The notes beneath the pieces were generated by a model, which was not told the origin of the DNA, ran no database searches, and was given only the letters and a program-made list of their open reading frames with translations. A DNA stretch of 64,000 bases from Brevundimonas vesicularis (GTDB lineage Bacteria; Pseudomonadota; Alphaproteobacteria; Caulobacterales; Caulobacteraceae). Location of the stretch: NCBI RefSeq assembly GCF_014204545.1, contig NZ_JACHLJ010000001.1, positions 372,001 through 436,000 on the forward strand. The letters are read 5' to 3'. Both the position numbers and the translations under genes were made by a program. The first letter of the stretch is position 1, and each line of letters starts with the position of its first letter. This document shows, piece after piece, positions 54,912 through 63,615 of the stretch.

Positions 54912-57326
54912 GTGAAGATTGCCGAACGCTGGTTCGTGTGGGCGGGCATGGTTCTGCTGGGCGGCATCGCCCTGGCGGGGTTGGTCGTCGCCGTCTATGC
55001 GGCGTGGCTGTTCCACGACCTTCCCGATGCGTCGGAGCTGGCTGACTATCGCCCGCCGACCGCGACGCGCGTCTATGCCGGCGACGGCACCCTGATCGGC
55101 GAGTTTTCGGACGAGCGCCGAATCTATGTCTCCTACGACCAGATCCCCCAGCCGGTCATCCACGCCTTCCTGGCGGCCGAAGATCGCAATTTCTTCCAGC
55201 ATGGCGGCATCGACGTGGGCGGCATCGGCCGCGCGTCGCTGAAGAACGTTTTCAACCTGGCGTCGGGACGCCGACTAGAAGGCGGCTCGACGATCACCCA
55301 GCAGGTGGCCAAGAACGTCCTGCTGACCAACGAATCCAGCCTGAACCGCAAGCTGAAGGAAGCCATCCTGGCCAATCGCCTGGAGGCGACCTTGTCCAAG
55401 GAACAGATCCTCGAGCTGTATCTGAACGAGATCTTCTTGGGCTATCGCTCGTTCGGCATCGCGTCGGCGGCCTACAACTATTTCGGCAAGTCGCTGGCGC
55501 AGCTGACGCCCGACGAAGCCGCCTTCCTGGCGTCCCTGCCCAAGGGGCCGAACAACTATCACCCCAAGCGTCACCCAGGGGCGGCCAAGGGCCGTCGTGA
55601 TTGGGTGCTGGGCGAGATGGAGCAGAGCGGCTGGCTGACGCCTGAACAGCTGGTCGAGGCGCGCGCCAAGCCTCTGGTCACGCGAGATGCGCCGCAACGG
55701 TCGGATTACAAGGACGCAGACTTCTTCGTTGAAGAAGCGCGCCGCCAAGCCGCCGCCAACCCCCAGTTCGGCGAGCAACTGCGCGCCGGCGGCTTCTATA
55801 TGCGCACGACCCTGGACCCGACGCTGCAGACGGCGGCGCGTCGGGCCCTGATGCAGGGACTCGAAAACTACGACCGTCGTCACGGCTGGCGCGGCGGGTG
55901 GGGCACGACCGACTTCGCCGACGGCTGGCAGGCGGTCGCGCTGAAGGAACAGGCGCCGCCCGAGCGCCGCAGCTGGCAGGCCGCGGCCATTGAAAGCGTC
56001 AGCGGCAATACGGTGCGCATCCGCACGGCCCGCGACGACAAGTCCGGCACGCTGCTGGCGTCTGACGCCGCATGGGCCAACGCCAATCGCCAGCTGAAAC
56101 GCGGCGAACTGATCTTCGTGGAGCCGCAGGGCGGCCAGTTCGCCCTGAAACAGGTGCCGCGCGTCAACGGGGCGCTGGTCGCCATCGAGCCGCAGTCCGG
56201 CCGCGTGCTGGCGATGGTCGGCGGCTATTCCTATGCCCTGTCCAGCTTCAACAGGGCGACCCAGGCCCGGCGCCAACCCGGCTCGGCGTTCAAACCGTTC
56301 GTCTATGCGACGGCGCTGGAGGGCGACTTCACCCCGGCGTCGATCGTGTTGGATGCGCCGATAAGCTTCGCCGGCGGTCCCAACGGCACGCGCTGGACGC
56401 CAGAGAACTACAGCCGCCAATACTATGGCCCTCAGACGCTGCGGCGCGGGCTGGAGTTGTCGCGCAACGTCATGACGGTGCGGCTGGCCCAGTCGGTGGG
56501 CATGAAGAAGATCGTCGATCAGTCGGCCAAAATGGGTCTGCCGGGCATGACGCCGAACCTGTCGGTGTCGCTGGGCGCCGGCGAGGTCACGCCGCTTGAG
56601 ATCACGGCCGCCTATTCCGCCTTCGCTAACGGAGGCCGGCGAGTGACGCCCTATTTGATCGACTATGTTCAGGACCGCGACGGCGAGACCATCTTCCGCG
56701 CCGACAACCGCGGCTGCCGCGAATGCGGACGGGGCTTCTCGGGCCAGGAATCGCCACGCCTGCAGCAGCGCGGAACCCAGGTCATCGACCCGATCACCGC
56801 CTATCAAATGAGCTCCATGCTGGAAGGTGTCGTTCAGCGCGGCACCGCCGCCAGCGCGCGTGGCCTCGGCCCCTGGGTCGCGGGCAAGACGGGCACGACC
56901 AACGAATACCGCTCGGCCTGGTTCGTGGGCTTCACCACCGACATCGTGGTCGGCGTCTTCATCGGCTTTGACGACAACCGCTCTCTGGGATCCGGAGAAG
57001 CCGGCGCGTCGGCCGCCGTGCCGGTCTTCACGGAGTTCATGCAGACGGCGTTGAAGGAACGGCCGGCTCGCCCGTTTGTGCGGCCCAAGAACGCCATCTT
57101 CCGCACCGTCAACGGCATCGAGGAGGCCTTCCGCCCCGGCACCGAGCGCCAGGCTCCGCCGCCGCGCCCGACCGGCCCGGCCCAGCCCGTCGGACCGCAG
57201 AACTACTATGAGGTGATCCGCCGCGAGCAGGAGGCCGCAAGCGGCGCGCCCGCCTCGACGCCGGCACCCACCGCGCCGCCGCCGCCCAAGAAGGCGCCGG
57301 CCGAGGACTTGAGCGGATTGTACTGA
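54912..57326 (+). CDS. mrcA: penicillin-binding protein 1A (bifunctional transglycosylase/transpeptidase)
   Basis: 804 aa. N-terminal membrane helix (residues 10-35), GT51 glycosyltransferase with AAEDRNFFQHGG and GGSTITQQVAKN, an OB-like insert (about 330-430), and a transpeptidase with RQPGSAFKPFVY (catalytic Ser), LELSRNVMTVRLAQ, and VAGKTGTTNEYRSAWFVGF (KTG motif). Pro/Ala-rich C-terminal tail. Builds and cross-links glycan strands. GTG at 54912 with GGAG upstream is preferred; the ATG at 54837 would add a non-conserved, Arg-rich 25 residues. Confidence 0.95.
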   Translation: MKIAERWFVWAGMVLLGGIALAGLVVAVYAAWLFHDLPDASELADYRPPTATRVYAGDGTLIGEFSDERRIYVSYDQIPQPVIHAFLAAEDRNFFQHGGIDVGGIGRASLKNVFNLASGRRLEGGSTITQQVAKNVLLTNESSLNRKLKEAILANRLEATLSKEQILELYLNEIFLGYRSFGIASAAYNYFGKSLAQLTPDEAAFLASLPKGPNNYHPKRHPGAAKGRRDWVLGEMEQSGWLTPEQLVEARAKPLVTRDAPQRSDYKDADFFVEEARRQAAANPQFGEQLRAGGFYMRTTLDPTLQTAARRALMQGLENYDRRHGWRGGWGTTDFADGWQAVALKEQAPPERRSWQAAAIESVSGNTVRIRTARDDKSGTLLASDAAWANANRQLKRGELIFVEPQGGQFALKQVPRVNGALVAIEPQSGRVLAMVGGYSYALSSFNRATQARRQPGSAFKPFVYATALEGDFTPASIVLDAPISFAGGPNGTRWTPENYSRQYYGPQTLRRGLELSRNVMTVRLAQSVGMKKIVDQSAKMGLPGMTPNLSVSLGAGEVTPLEITAAYSAFANGGRRVTPYLIDYVQDRDGETIFRADNRGCRECGRGFSGQESPRLQQRGTQVIDPITAYQMSSMLEGVVQRGTAASARGLGPWVAGKTGTTNEYRSAWFVGFTTDIVVGVFIGFDDNRSLGSGEAGASAAVPVFTEFMQTALKERPARPFVRPKNAIFRTVNGIEEAFRPGTERQAPPPRPTGPAQPVGPQNYYEVIRREQEAASGAPASTPAPTAPPPPKKAPAEDLSGLY

Positions 57327-57346
57327 GGCTCTAGGTAGGCCTTTCG

Positions 57347-57376
57347 AACGGCGCGTCCTCGTGGCGCGCCGTTTTC
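57347..57376 (+). terminator. terminator after mrcA
   Basis: AACGGCGCG / CGCGCCGTT stem with a 9-base loop, followed by TTTTCC. Lies 20 bases after the mrcA stop. Confidence 0.8.
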
Positions 57377-57445
57377 CATTAATCCTGCCCTGTCGCGTGG
57401 CCTGCGGGCCTCGCGACTTGAGGGCGTTGTGTCGCGGAGATTGCG

Positions 57446-58568
57446 ATGAGACCGGATGTCGAGGCCATGAAGGCCGACATCGAGCAGAGCGTCGCTCTGC
57501 TCAGGAGGCGTCTTTGACTGGGATGTCGCTCTAAGAAAGCTCGACGAGCTGAACGCGCGGGTCGAAGATCCGACGCTGTGGGACAAGCCCGACGAGGCTC
57601 AGGCCGTCAGCCGTGAACGCTCGCAGCTGGAAGGCAAGATCAACACCGTCAAGGCGATGGAGCAGGACCTCGAAGACGGGGTGATGCTGGCCGAGATGGC
57701 GGACGAGGAAGGCGACGAGGGCGCGCTGGAAGACGCCCGCGCGTCGCTGCGCGGCATCAAGGAACGCGCCGCCCGCGCCGAGCTGGAGGCCCTGCTGTCC
57801 GGCGAGGCCGACGGAAATGACGCCTATCTGGAAGTGAACTCCGGCGCCGGCGGCACCGAGTCAAACGACTGGGCCGGCATGCTGCTGCGCATGTATTCGC
57901 GCTGGGCGAAGGCGCACGGCTACGAGGTCACGATCGAGGCGCACGAAGAGGGCGAGCAGGCGGGGGTCAAGTCGGCCACCATCCTGATCGAAGGGCCCAA
58001 CGCCTATGGCTGGCTGAAGTCGGAATCGGGCGTGCACCGCCTGGTCCGCATCAGCCCCTATGACGCGGCGGCCAAGCGCCACACCAGCTTCGCCTCCATC
58101 GGGGTGTCGCCGGTCGTGGACGACGCGATCGAGATCGACATCAACCCCTCGGACGTGCGCACCGACACCTATCGCGCCTCGGGCGCTGGCGGTCAGCACA
58201 TCAACAAGACCGACTCGGCCGTGCGCCTAACGCACACCCCGACCAACACCGTTGTGGCCTGCCAGGCCGGCCGGTCGCAGCACCAGAACCGCGAGATGGC
58301 CTGGAAGATGCTGCGCGCGCGCCTGTACGAGCTGGAACTGCAGAAGCGTGAGGCGGCGGCTCAGGCGCTGGCCGACGCCAAGACGGACATCGGGTGGGGT
58401 CACCAGATCCGCTCCTATGTCCTGCAGCCCTATCAGATGGTGAAGGACCTGCGGACCGAAGTTGAGACCTCGGACACCCAAGGCGTGCTGGACGGCGACC
58501 TGGACGCCTTCATGGGCGCGGCCCTGGCCCAGCGGGTCGGCGAGACCCGCGGATCGAGCGTGGACTGA
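57446..58568 (+). CDS. prfB: peptide chain release factor 2, with programmed +1 frameshift
   Basis: About 373 aa after frameshifting. RF2 reads UGA and UAA. The zero frame starts at ATG 57446 and reads 23 codons to an in-frame TGA at 57515-57517; the rest continues in the +1 frame from GAC at 57516. The GGQ motif ([16 protein letters not shown]) and the RF2 anticodon-like loop [14 protein letters not shown] are intact. SPY replaces the SPF of E. coli, a known variation in alphaproteobacteria. A GGAGA precedes the ATG. The only continuous long frame starts at 57657 and would be a truncated annotation. Confidence 0.95.
57503..57518 (+). promoter_or_regulatory. prfB programmed +1 frameshift site
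   Basis: AGGAGGCGTCTTTGAC: internal Shine-Dalgarno AGGAGG three bases before CTT TGA C, the same spacing as in E. coli prfB. Low RF2 makes the ribosome pause at UGA and slip forward from CUU to UUU, an autoregulation circuit. Confidence 0.93.
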
Positions 58569-58571
58569 CGG

Positions 58572-58603
58572 AAAAGGGCGGCTCCAACGAGCCGCCCTTT
58601 TTG
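58572..58603 (+). terminator. terminator after prfB
   Basis: Perfect 13-bp stem AAAAGGGCGGCTC / GAGCCGCCCTTTT, loop CAAC, followed by a T run. Four bases after the stop; it also faces the end of the convergent bactofilin gene. Confidence 0.92.
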
Positions 58604-58644
58604 TTTTGGGCTTCCGGCTTTGCGGCCGTTCGCATTCGACGCGG

Positions 58645-59190
58645 TCAGGCGGCGGTCTTGTCCGCCTTGTCGGCCTTCGGCGCGGGGGCTTCCAGCATGG
58701 CGGCGCCGGGGGTGTCGCGCTTGGCCTGGTTGCAGCGGCCCTGGAACCAGGCGCCCTGGTCGATGGCGAGCTGTTCCTGGGTGATGTCGCCCTCGACACG
58801 GGCAGTGGCGTGAAGCTTGACCTGCTTCGCAACGATGGCGCCCGAGACGCGGCCGCGCACGTCAAGGACGTCGGCATGGACCGTGCCCTCGACCGAGCCG
58901 CCTTCGCCGATCACGACGCGCGAGACGCGGACGTCGCCCTTCAGCGAGCCGTCGACCTGAAGCTCGCCGGCGCCGGAGATGTTGCCTTCGTATTTCACGC
59001 CGGCCGACAGGGTCGACAGATTGCTGGACCGGGCCGCCGGACGGGCCGGTTCGGGCGCGCGCGGCGCAGGCGTCGTGGCAGGCAAGGAAGGTGTGCTCGC
59101 AGCCGTCGGCGTGGGCTTGGTTGGTTCGGGCGCCGGGGGGATGCCCAGGCCGTTCGATCCGCTGTCGTAGGATTTGCTCTTGGTGAACAT
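58645..59190 (-). CDS. bactofilin (polymer-forming cytoskeletal protein)
   Basis: 181 aa. A Pro/Ala/Thr-rich disordered N-terminus (1-55) precedes the bactofilin beta-helix (about 58-150: LSAGVKYEGNISGAGELQVDGS, abbreviated, and VHADVLDVRGRVSGAIVAKQV). C-terminal tail Ala/Lys-rich. In Caulobacter such proteins (BacA/BacB) organise stalk-pole growth enzymes; PBPs such as PbpC are known partners, and a PBP1A gene lies nearby. ATG at 59190. Confidence 0.9.
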   Translation of the reverse strand: MFTKSKSYDSGSNGLGIPPAPEPTKPTPTAASTPSLPATTPAPRAPEPARPAARSSNLSTLSAGVKYEGNISGAGELQVDGSLKGDVRVSRVVIGEGGSVEGTVHADVLDVRGRVSGAIVAKQVKLHATARVEGDITQEQLAIDQGAWFQGRCNQAKRDTPGAAMLEAPAPKADKADKTAA

Positions 59191-59304
59191 GGTGCGCTCC
59201 GCATCTGCCAGCCAAGGCCGGCCAAGCCCCTATTAGCCCCGACGCCCACTAGGCCGTGCAGGAGGGGCCAAGGTCAAGCATCGCTTCCGAACGGCGCTCG
59301 CTGA

Positions 59305-59766
59305 TCACAGGGCCCTGGCGGCCTCCAGCACGGCGGCAGCGTGGTCGGAGACCTTCACATTGCGCCAGGCCTTGGCGACGCGGCCCTCGGCATCGATCAG
59401 GAAGGTGGCCCGCTCGATGCCCATATACTCGCGGCCGTAGAGCTTCTTCTGCACCCAGACGCCCCAGGCCTCGCAGGCGGCGCCGTCCTCGTCGGAGGCG
59501 AGGGTGACGGCAAGATCGTATTTGGCCTTGAACCTGTCGTGCTTCTTCACCGTGTCCTTGGACACGCCGATAACCGGAACGCCCAGCGCGGCGAATTCAG
59601 AGGCCAGGGCGGTGAAGTCCTGGGCCTCACGCGTGCAGCCAGTCGTGTCGTCCTTGGGGTAGAAATAGACGACGGCAGGCTTGCCCTTCAGGGCGGAGAG
59701 GGTGACGCGGCCGCCGCCGTCCGTGGGCAGGTCGAGGGCGGGCGCGGGCTGGCCTTCATTGATCAT
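59305..59766 (-). CDS. bcp: thiol peroxidase, Bcp-type peroxiredoxin
   Basis: 153 aa, AhpC/TSA thioredoxin fold. The peroxidatic Cys44 lies in YPKDDTTGCTREAQDF, followed by VIGVSKDTVKKHDRFKAKYD. The usual resolving cysteine five residues after it is absent; another Cys near residue 95 (GAACEAWG) may serve or the enzyme is one-Cys. ATG at 59766 is preferred to GTG at 59778. Its first 11 bases overlap the end of the GIY-YIG frame. Confidence 0.93.
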   Translation of the reverse strand: MINEGQPAPALDLPTDGGGRVTLSALKGKPAVVYFYPKDDTTGCTREAQDFTALASEFAALGVPVIGVSKDTVKKHDRFKAKYDLAVTLASDEDGAACEAWGVWVQKKLYGREYMGIERATFLIDAEGRVAKAWRNVKVSDHAAAVLEAARAL

Positions 59767-60132
59767 TCGGTGTCTCACTCATTCCGCTCATCCCCGCGAA
59801 GGCGGGGACCCAGTCCTTTGCGTCCTTCAGGCCGCCAAGGCGAAAGTCATCGTACAAATCGAGCCAGTTCGGATTTTCCTTTTCGATCATCCGAAGCTTC
59901 CAGTCTCGATTCCATTTCTTGATCTGCCGTTCCCGGCGGAATGCGGCCTCACGCGTTTCGTGAACTTCGAACCAGACCAGCAGATCCACGTCATACTTTG
60001 CCGTGAAGCCGGCGAACGTCTTGTGTCTGTGCTGCGCGACACGCTGGATCAGATCATCGGTCGAACCTGTATAGAGCGTTCCATTTCGGCGGCTTGCGAC
60101 GATGTAAGGTGAAGAACGCCATGCTTTGACAT
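59756..60132 (-). pseudogene. GIY-YIG nuclease family protein, frameshifted at the N-terminus
   Basis: The reading frame carries PYIVASRRNGTLYTGSTDDL (GIY motif YIV, YIG motif YTG), then LIQRVAQHRHKTFAGFTAKY, the Glu-containing LVWFEVHETREAAFRRE and QIKKWNRDWKLRMIEKENP: a single-domain GIY-YIG protein of the small UPF0213-like group, about 95 residues. No ATG, GTG or TTG opens this frame before the motif. The likely original start, ATG TCA AAG CAT at 60132, is in another frame, so one or two bases were gained or lost between 60107 and 60120, or there is a sequence error. A GTG at 59989 would give a 77-residue product without the GIY-YIG motif. The C-terminus is encoded by repeat R3 (DWVPAFAGMSG). 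Confidence 0.75.
59784..59814 (+). repeat. REP-like palindromic repeat R3
   Basis: CCGCTCATCCCCGCGAAGGC-GGGGACCCAGT, same family as R1. It lies inside the 3' end of the GIY-YIG frame, whose last 20 residues it encodes. Confidence 0.9.
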
Positions 60133-60135
60133 CGT

Positions 60136-60165
60136 CTGGGTCCCCGCTTTCGCGGGGATGAGCGG
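60136..60165 (-). repeat. REP-like palindromic repeat R4
   Basis: Inverted copy of R3, four bases upstream of the presumed ATG of the GIY-YIG gene. R3 and R4 bracket the gene exactly. Confidence 0.9.
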
Positions 60166-60194
60166 AAGTAGGAAATCTGGCGGGATTGAGAGAG

Positions 60195-61448
60195 TTAGAC
60201 AGGCCTCACCAGAACGATCTTTTTCTTGCCGGCCGCCAGTTTGATGACGCCGTCCTTGAGGTCGGCTTCGGTCAGCAACTGGGCGCCGTCGGACACCGCG
60301 GCGTCGTTGAGGCGCAGACCGCCGCCCTGAGCCAGGCGACGGGCCTCGCCGTTGGAGGCCGTCAGGCCGGCCTTGGTCACGACAGCCGCGATCATCGCGC
60401 CGTAGACCTCAGCCGACGGAAGTTCGACGGTCGGCAGGTCGGCGGACAACTGGCCTTTTTCGAAGGCGCTCTCGGCGGCGGCGCGGGCGGTTGCGGCGGC
60501 CTCGGCGCCGTGCAGCATGGTCGTTGCGGCGTCGGCAAGGGCCTTCTTGGCGTCGTTGATGGCCGCGCCTTCCAACGCTTCGTATTCCGCGATCTGCTCC
60601 AGGCTCAGGTCCGTGAACAGGCGCATGAAGCGGCCGACGTCGGCGTCCTCGGCGTTACGCCAGAACTGCCAGTAGTCGTAGGGGCTGAGTTGTTCGGCGT
60701 TCAGCCAGATGGCGCCCTGAGCGGTCTTGCCCATCTTGCCGCCGGATGCCGTGGTCAGCAGCGGCGTGGTCAGGCCGAAGGCGGCCTTCTGATCCACGCG
60801 GCGCACCAGATCCACGCCCGAAGTGATGTTGCCCCACTGATCCGAGCCGCCCATTTGCAGGGTGACCTTGTGGCTGCGGTTGAGCTCCAGGAAGTCCACC
60901 GACTGCATCAGCATGTAGTTGAACTCAAGGAAGGTCATGGGCTGCTCACGCTCCAGCCGCAGCTTGACCGAGTCGAAGCTCAGCATCCGGTTGACGGTGA
61001 AATGGGTCCCGAAGTCGCGCAGGAACTGGATGTAGCCGTAGGTCGAAAGCCAGTCGTCGTTATTGACCATGACCGCATCGGTCGGGCCGTCGCCGAAGGT
61101 CAGGAATTTGGCGAAGACCGTCTTGATGGAGTCGATGTTCGACTGGATCGTCTCTTCGGTCAGCTGGGGGCGCGACGTGTCCTTGCCGGTCGGGTCGCCG
61201 ACCTTGGTGGTGCCGCCGCCCATCAGGACGATGGGCTTGCCGCCCGCCTGCTGAAGCCGGCGTAGCATCATGATCTGGATCAGGCTGCCGACGTGCAATG
61301 ACGGCGCAGTGGCGTCGAAGCCGATATAGCCCGGCACCACGCCCGCAGCGGCCGCCTCGTCCAATTCGACGGGGTGGGTGATCTGATGGATGTAGCCGCG
61401 CGCCTGGAGCGTGCGCAGGAAGTCGGATTTGAAGGCGTGTTCGGTCAT
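60195..61448 (-). CDS. tyrS: tyrosyl-tRNA synthetase
   Basis: 417 aa class I synthetase. Signature HIGH variant [22 protein letters not shown], tyrosine-binding [25 protein letters not shown], and the KMSKS-equivalent [14 protein letters not shown]-terminal S4 domain [21 protein letters not shown]. Full-length. The ATG at 61448 is followed downstream by the GIY-YIG/repeat unit. Confidence 0.96.
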   Translation of the reverse strand: MTEHAFKSDFLRTLQARGYIHQITHPVELDEAAAAGVVPGYIGFDATAPSLHVGSLIQIMMLRRLQQAGGKPIVLMGGGTTKVGDPTGKDTSRPQLTEETIQSNIDSIKTVFAKFLTFGDGPTDAVMVNNDDWLSTYGYIQFLRDFGTHFTVNRMLSFDSVKLRLEREQPMTFLEFNYMLMQSVDFLELNRSHKVTLQMGGSDQWGNITSGVDLVRRVDQKAAFGLTTPLLTTASGGKMGKTAQGAIWLNAEQLSPYDYWQFWRNAEDADVGRFMRLFTDLSLEQIAEYEALEGAAINDAKKALADAATTMLHGAEAAATARAAAESAFEKGQLSADLPTVELPSAEVYGAMIAAVVTKAGLTASNGEARRLAQGGGLRLNDAAVSDGAQLLTEADLKDGVIKLAAGKKKIVLVRPV

Positions 61449-61534
61449 GGTGTGGCTGGGTTAGCAGGGATGACGAGGGTCGTCTTCCCCTAGTCGAGGC
61501 GGCGTTCGCTGTTCAGACGGTGCGGATGAAAAAC

Positions 61535-61561
61535 ACCGTCTAAAGTGTCTAATTCGTCTAA
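61535..61561 (+). repeat. triple 9-base direct repeat (iteron-like)
   Basis: ACCGTCTAA, AGTGTCTAA and TTCGTCTAA follow each other without gaps: GTCTAA three times at exact 9-base period. Looks like a binding site array for a protein, or a small iteron set. Confidence 0.7.
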
Positions 61562-61575
61562 TCGCGGTCGGCGCG

Positions 61576-61626
61576 AAATTGCACTGCACCCGGAAAACAC
61601 GTGCAAAATGCAAGATGGTGCAATTT
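61576..61626. promoter_or_regulatory. TGCA-rich inverted repeat
   Basis: Outer arms AAATTGCAC (61576-61584) and GTGCAATTT (61618-61626) are perfect inverted copies. Between them lie TGCACC, ACGTGCAAAA and ATGCAAG, so GTGCA/TGCAC occurs several times. Likely operator array or RNA hairpin; no T run follows. Confidence 0.6.
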
Positions 61627-61847
61627 ATGCGTAGCGGCTTTGGGCATGGCCCGCCCATTGTAGCGCCGTTTTGAGGCGCGACAGGCTGGACGACGTTGGT
61701 TCACTGTAAGGCGTTGTAAAGCCATCTGATACCTTCGGCAGATGCGATGGCTGGCGGATTGCGCCGACGGGGCCGCGTGAGAATTGTGTTGTTCAGGATC
61801 ACGGCGGCGGCTTTGACCCACGACCGGGCTGCGCATACGAAGCCTCT

Positions 61848-62354
61848 ATGCGCCTGCCTCTGATCCCGCACCCGACATCCAGCCCTGAGGGACTGACGCT
61901 GGAGGTCGAGGCGAGGCGAGCGGGGCGGGTGCTGAGCCTGGAGTATGTGCTGGCCGGACCGGTGGAGAGGGTGTGGCGGCCGGAGGCGGCGGCGCGGGTG
62001 CGGACGGACGGGCTGTGGCAGGCGACCTGTTTCGAGGCGTTCGTGCGGACGGCGGGCGGCTATGTCGAATACAATCTGTCGCCGTCGGGGGCGTGGGCGG
62101 CCTATCGGTTCGACAGCTATCGCGAGGGGATGCGGGATCTGGAGATGCTCGCGCCCTTCATCGTGACGCGGTCGGCGCCCGGACAGTTCGTGCTGACGGC
62201 GGACGTGACCTTGCCTGAGGATGCGGGCGATGCCGTGGGGTTGGCGGCGGTGATCCGGGGCGTGGACGGGGCGATCGGCTATTGGGCGCTGGCGCATCCT
62301 TCGGATAAGCCGGACTTTCATCATCCCGACTCGTTCGCGCTGGACCTGACATGA
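61848..62354 (+). CDS. DOMON-like domain protein
   Basis: 168 aa, no signal peptide. Beta-sandwich pattern with RVWRPEAAARVRTDGLWQATCFEAFVR, abbreviated, then GYVEYNLSPSGAWAAYRFDSYREGM and a C-terminal YWALAHPSDKPDFHHPDSF. This is the DOMON-like family found beside DUF1343/NamZ genes in alphaproteobacteria. It may bind a sugar or peptidoglycan fragment. ATG start at 61848; its stop overlaps the next ATG (ATGA), so they are co-translated. Confidence 0.82.
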   Translation: MRLPLIPHPTSSPEGLTLEVEARRAGRVLSLEYVLAGPVERVWRPEAAARVRTDGLWQATCFEAFVRTAGGYVEYNLSPSGAWAAYRFDSYREGMRDLEMLAPFIVTRSAPGQFVLTADVTLPEDAGDAVGLAAVIRGVDGAIGYWALAHPSDKPDFHHPDSFALDLT

Positions 62355-63553
62355 ACTTCGGCCTCGACCGCCTTTTGTCCGACGACGCCCTGAGGGCGCA
62401 GCTGAAGGGGCGGCGCGTGGCCTTGCTGGCGCATCCGGCGTCGGTGACGAAGGATTTGACCTACGCGGTGGACGCTTTGGCCGCCTGGCCCGAGATCAGT
62501 CTGACCGCCGCCTTTGGCCCGCAGCACGGGATGAAGGGCGATCTGCAGGACAATATGATGGAAAGCCCGGATTATCGTGATCCGGTGCACGGCTTTCCCG
62601 TCTTCAGCCTGTACGGCGAGGTGCGGCGGCCGCGCGATGAATGGATGGCCGAATTCGACGTGCTGCTGGTCGATCTGCAGGACCTGGGCTGCCGCATCTA
62701 CACCTATGTGACGACCCTTCTGTACGTGCTGGAGGCGGCGGCGAAGCACGGCAAGTCGGTCTGGGTGCTGGACCGGCCCAATCCGGCGGGGCGGCCGGTC
62801 GAGGGGATGACGCTGAAGCCCGGCTGGGAAAGCTTCGTCGGGGCCGGGCCGATGCCGATGCGCCACGGCATGACGATGGGCGAACTGGGCCTGTGGTTCA
62901 TCGACCAGTTCAAGCTGACTGTGGATTACAAGGTGGTGGAGATGCAGGGCTGGGCGCCCGAGGCGGGGCCGGGCTTCGGCTGGCCGCAGCTGGACCGGTC
63001 GTGGGTCAATCCCAGCCCGAACGCGCCGAACCTGTCGATGGCGCGCGCCTATGCGGGCACGGTGATGCTGGAAGGCGCGACCCTGTCGGAAGGGCGGGGG
63101 ACGACACGGCCGCTGGAGCTGTTCGGGGCGCCCGATATCGATGCGCGGGCGGTCATCGCGGAAATGCAAGCCTTGGCGCCGGACTGGCTGGGCGGCTGCA
63201 TCTTGCGCGACATGTGGTTCGAGCCGACCTTCCATAAGCACGTCGGAAAGCTGTGCAGCGGGGTGCAGATCCACGTCGATCACCCTGGCTATGACCATGC
63301 CGCCTTCAAGCCGTGGCGGGTTCAGGCCCTGGGCTTCAAGGCGATCCGGCGGTTGTATCCAGACTACGACCTGTGGCGGGATTTTCCGTACGAGTATGCC
63401 TTCGGCAAACTGCCTATCGACGTGATCAACGGCGGGTCGGGCCTGCGGGAATGGGTGGACGACGCAGCGGCGACGCCCGGCGATCTGGATGCCGCAACGC
63501 AGCCGGACGAGGGGGCGTGGGAGGAGGCCCGGAGACCGTTCCTGCTGTATTGA
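62351..63553 (+). CDS. namZ: DUF1343 / NamZ-type exo-N-acetylmuramidase
   Basis: 400 aa. DUF1343 family, whose characterised member NamZ cleaves terminal MurNAc from peptidoglycan fragments. Motifs: RVALLAHPASVTKDLTY, AFGPQHGMKGDLQDNM, DVLLVDLQDLGCRIYTYVTT, VLDRPNPAGRPVEG and ATLSEGRGTTRPLELFGAP. No signal peptide is seen, so a cytoplasmic recycling role is suggested. Overlaps the DOMON-like gene. Confidence 0.88.
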   Translation: MNFGLDRLLSDDALRAQLKGRRVALLAHPASVTKDLTYAVDALAAWPEISLTAAFGPQHGMKGDLQDNMMESPDYRDPVHGFPVFSLYGEVRRPRDEWMAEFDVLLVDLQDLGCRIYTYVTTLLYVLEAAAKHGKSVWVLDRPNPAGRPVEGMTLKPGWESFVGAGPMPMRHGMTMGELGLWFIDQFKLTVDYKVVEMQGWAPEAGPGFGWPQLDRSWVNPSPNAPNLSMARAYAGTVMLEGATLSEGRGTTRPLELFGAPDIDARAVIAEMQALAPDWLGGCILRDMWFEPTFHKHVGKLCSGVQIHVDHPGYDHAAFKPWRVQALGFKAIRRLYPDYDLWRDFPYEYAFGKLPIDVINGGSGLREWVDDAAATPGDLDAATQPDEGAWEEARRPFLLY

Positions 63554-63615
63554 AGCCCGCCCAAACTTCGCCATGAACGCGGCATCACCTCGCGGTTGGA
63601 TTGTGGAGGGGCGTC

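Larger units (their letters stand above)
61449..61847. other. 399-base intergenic region with repeats
   Basis: No supported gene. On the plus side it lies upstream of the DOMON/NamZ pair and on the minus side upstream of tyrS. Contains a triple 9-base direct repeat and a TGCA-rich inverted repeat (listed separately). The stretch 61630-61847 shows only a short inverted segment near 61711-61725 (GGCGTTGTAAAGCC) and no clear promoter. Confidence 0.7.

Noticed and set aside
57657..58568. prfB as a 303-residue protein starting at 57657
   Set aside because: The conserved N-terminal part continues upstream in the same frame to the frameshift site at 57515, and the zero-frame leader begins at 57446.
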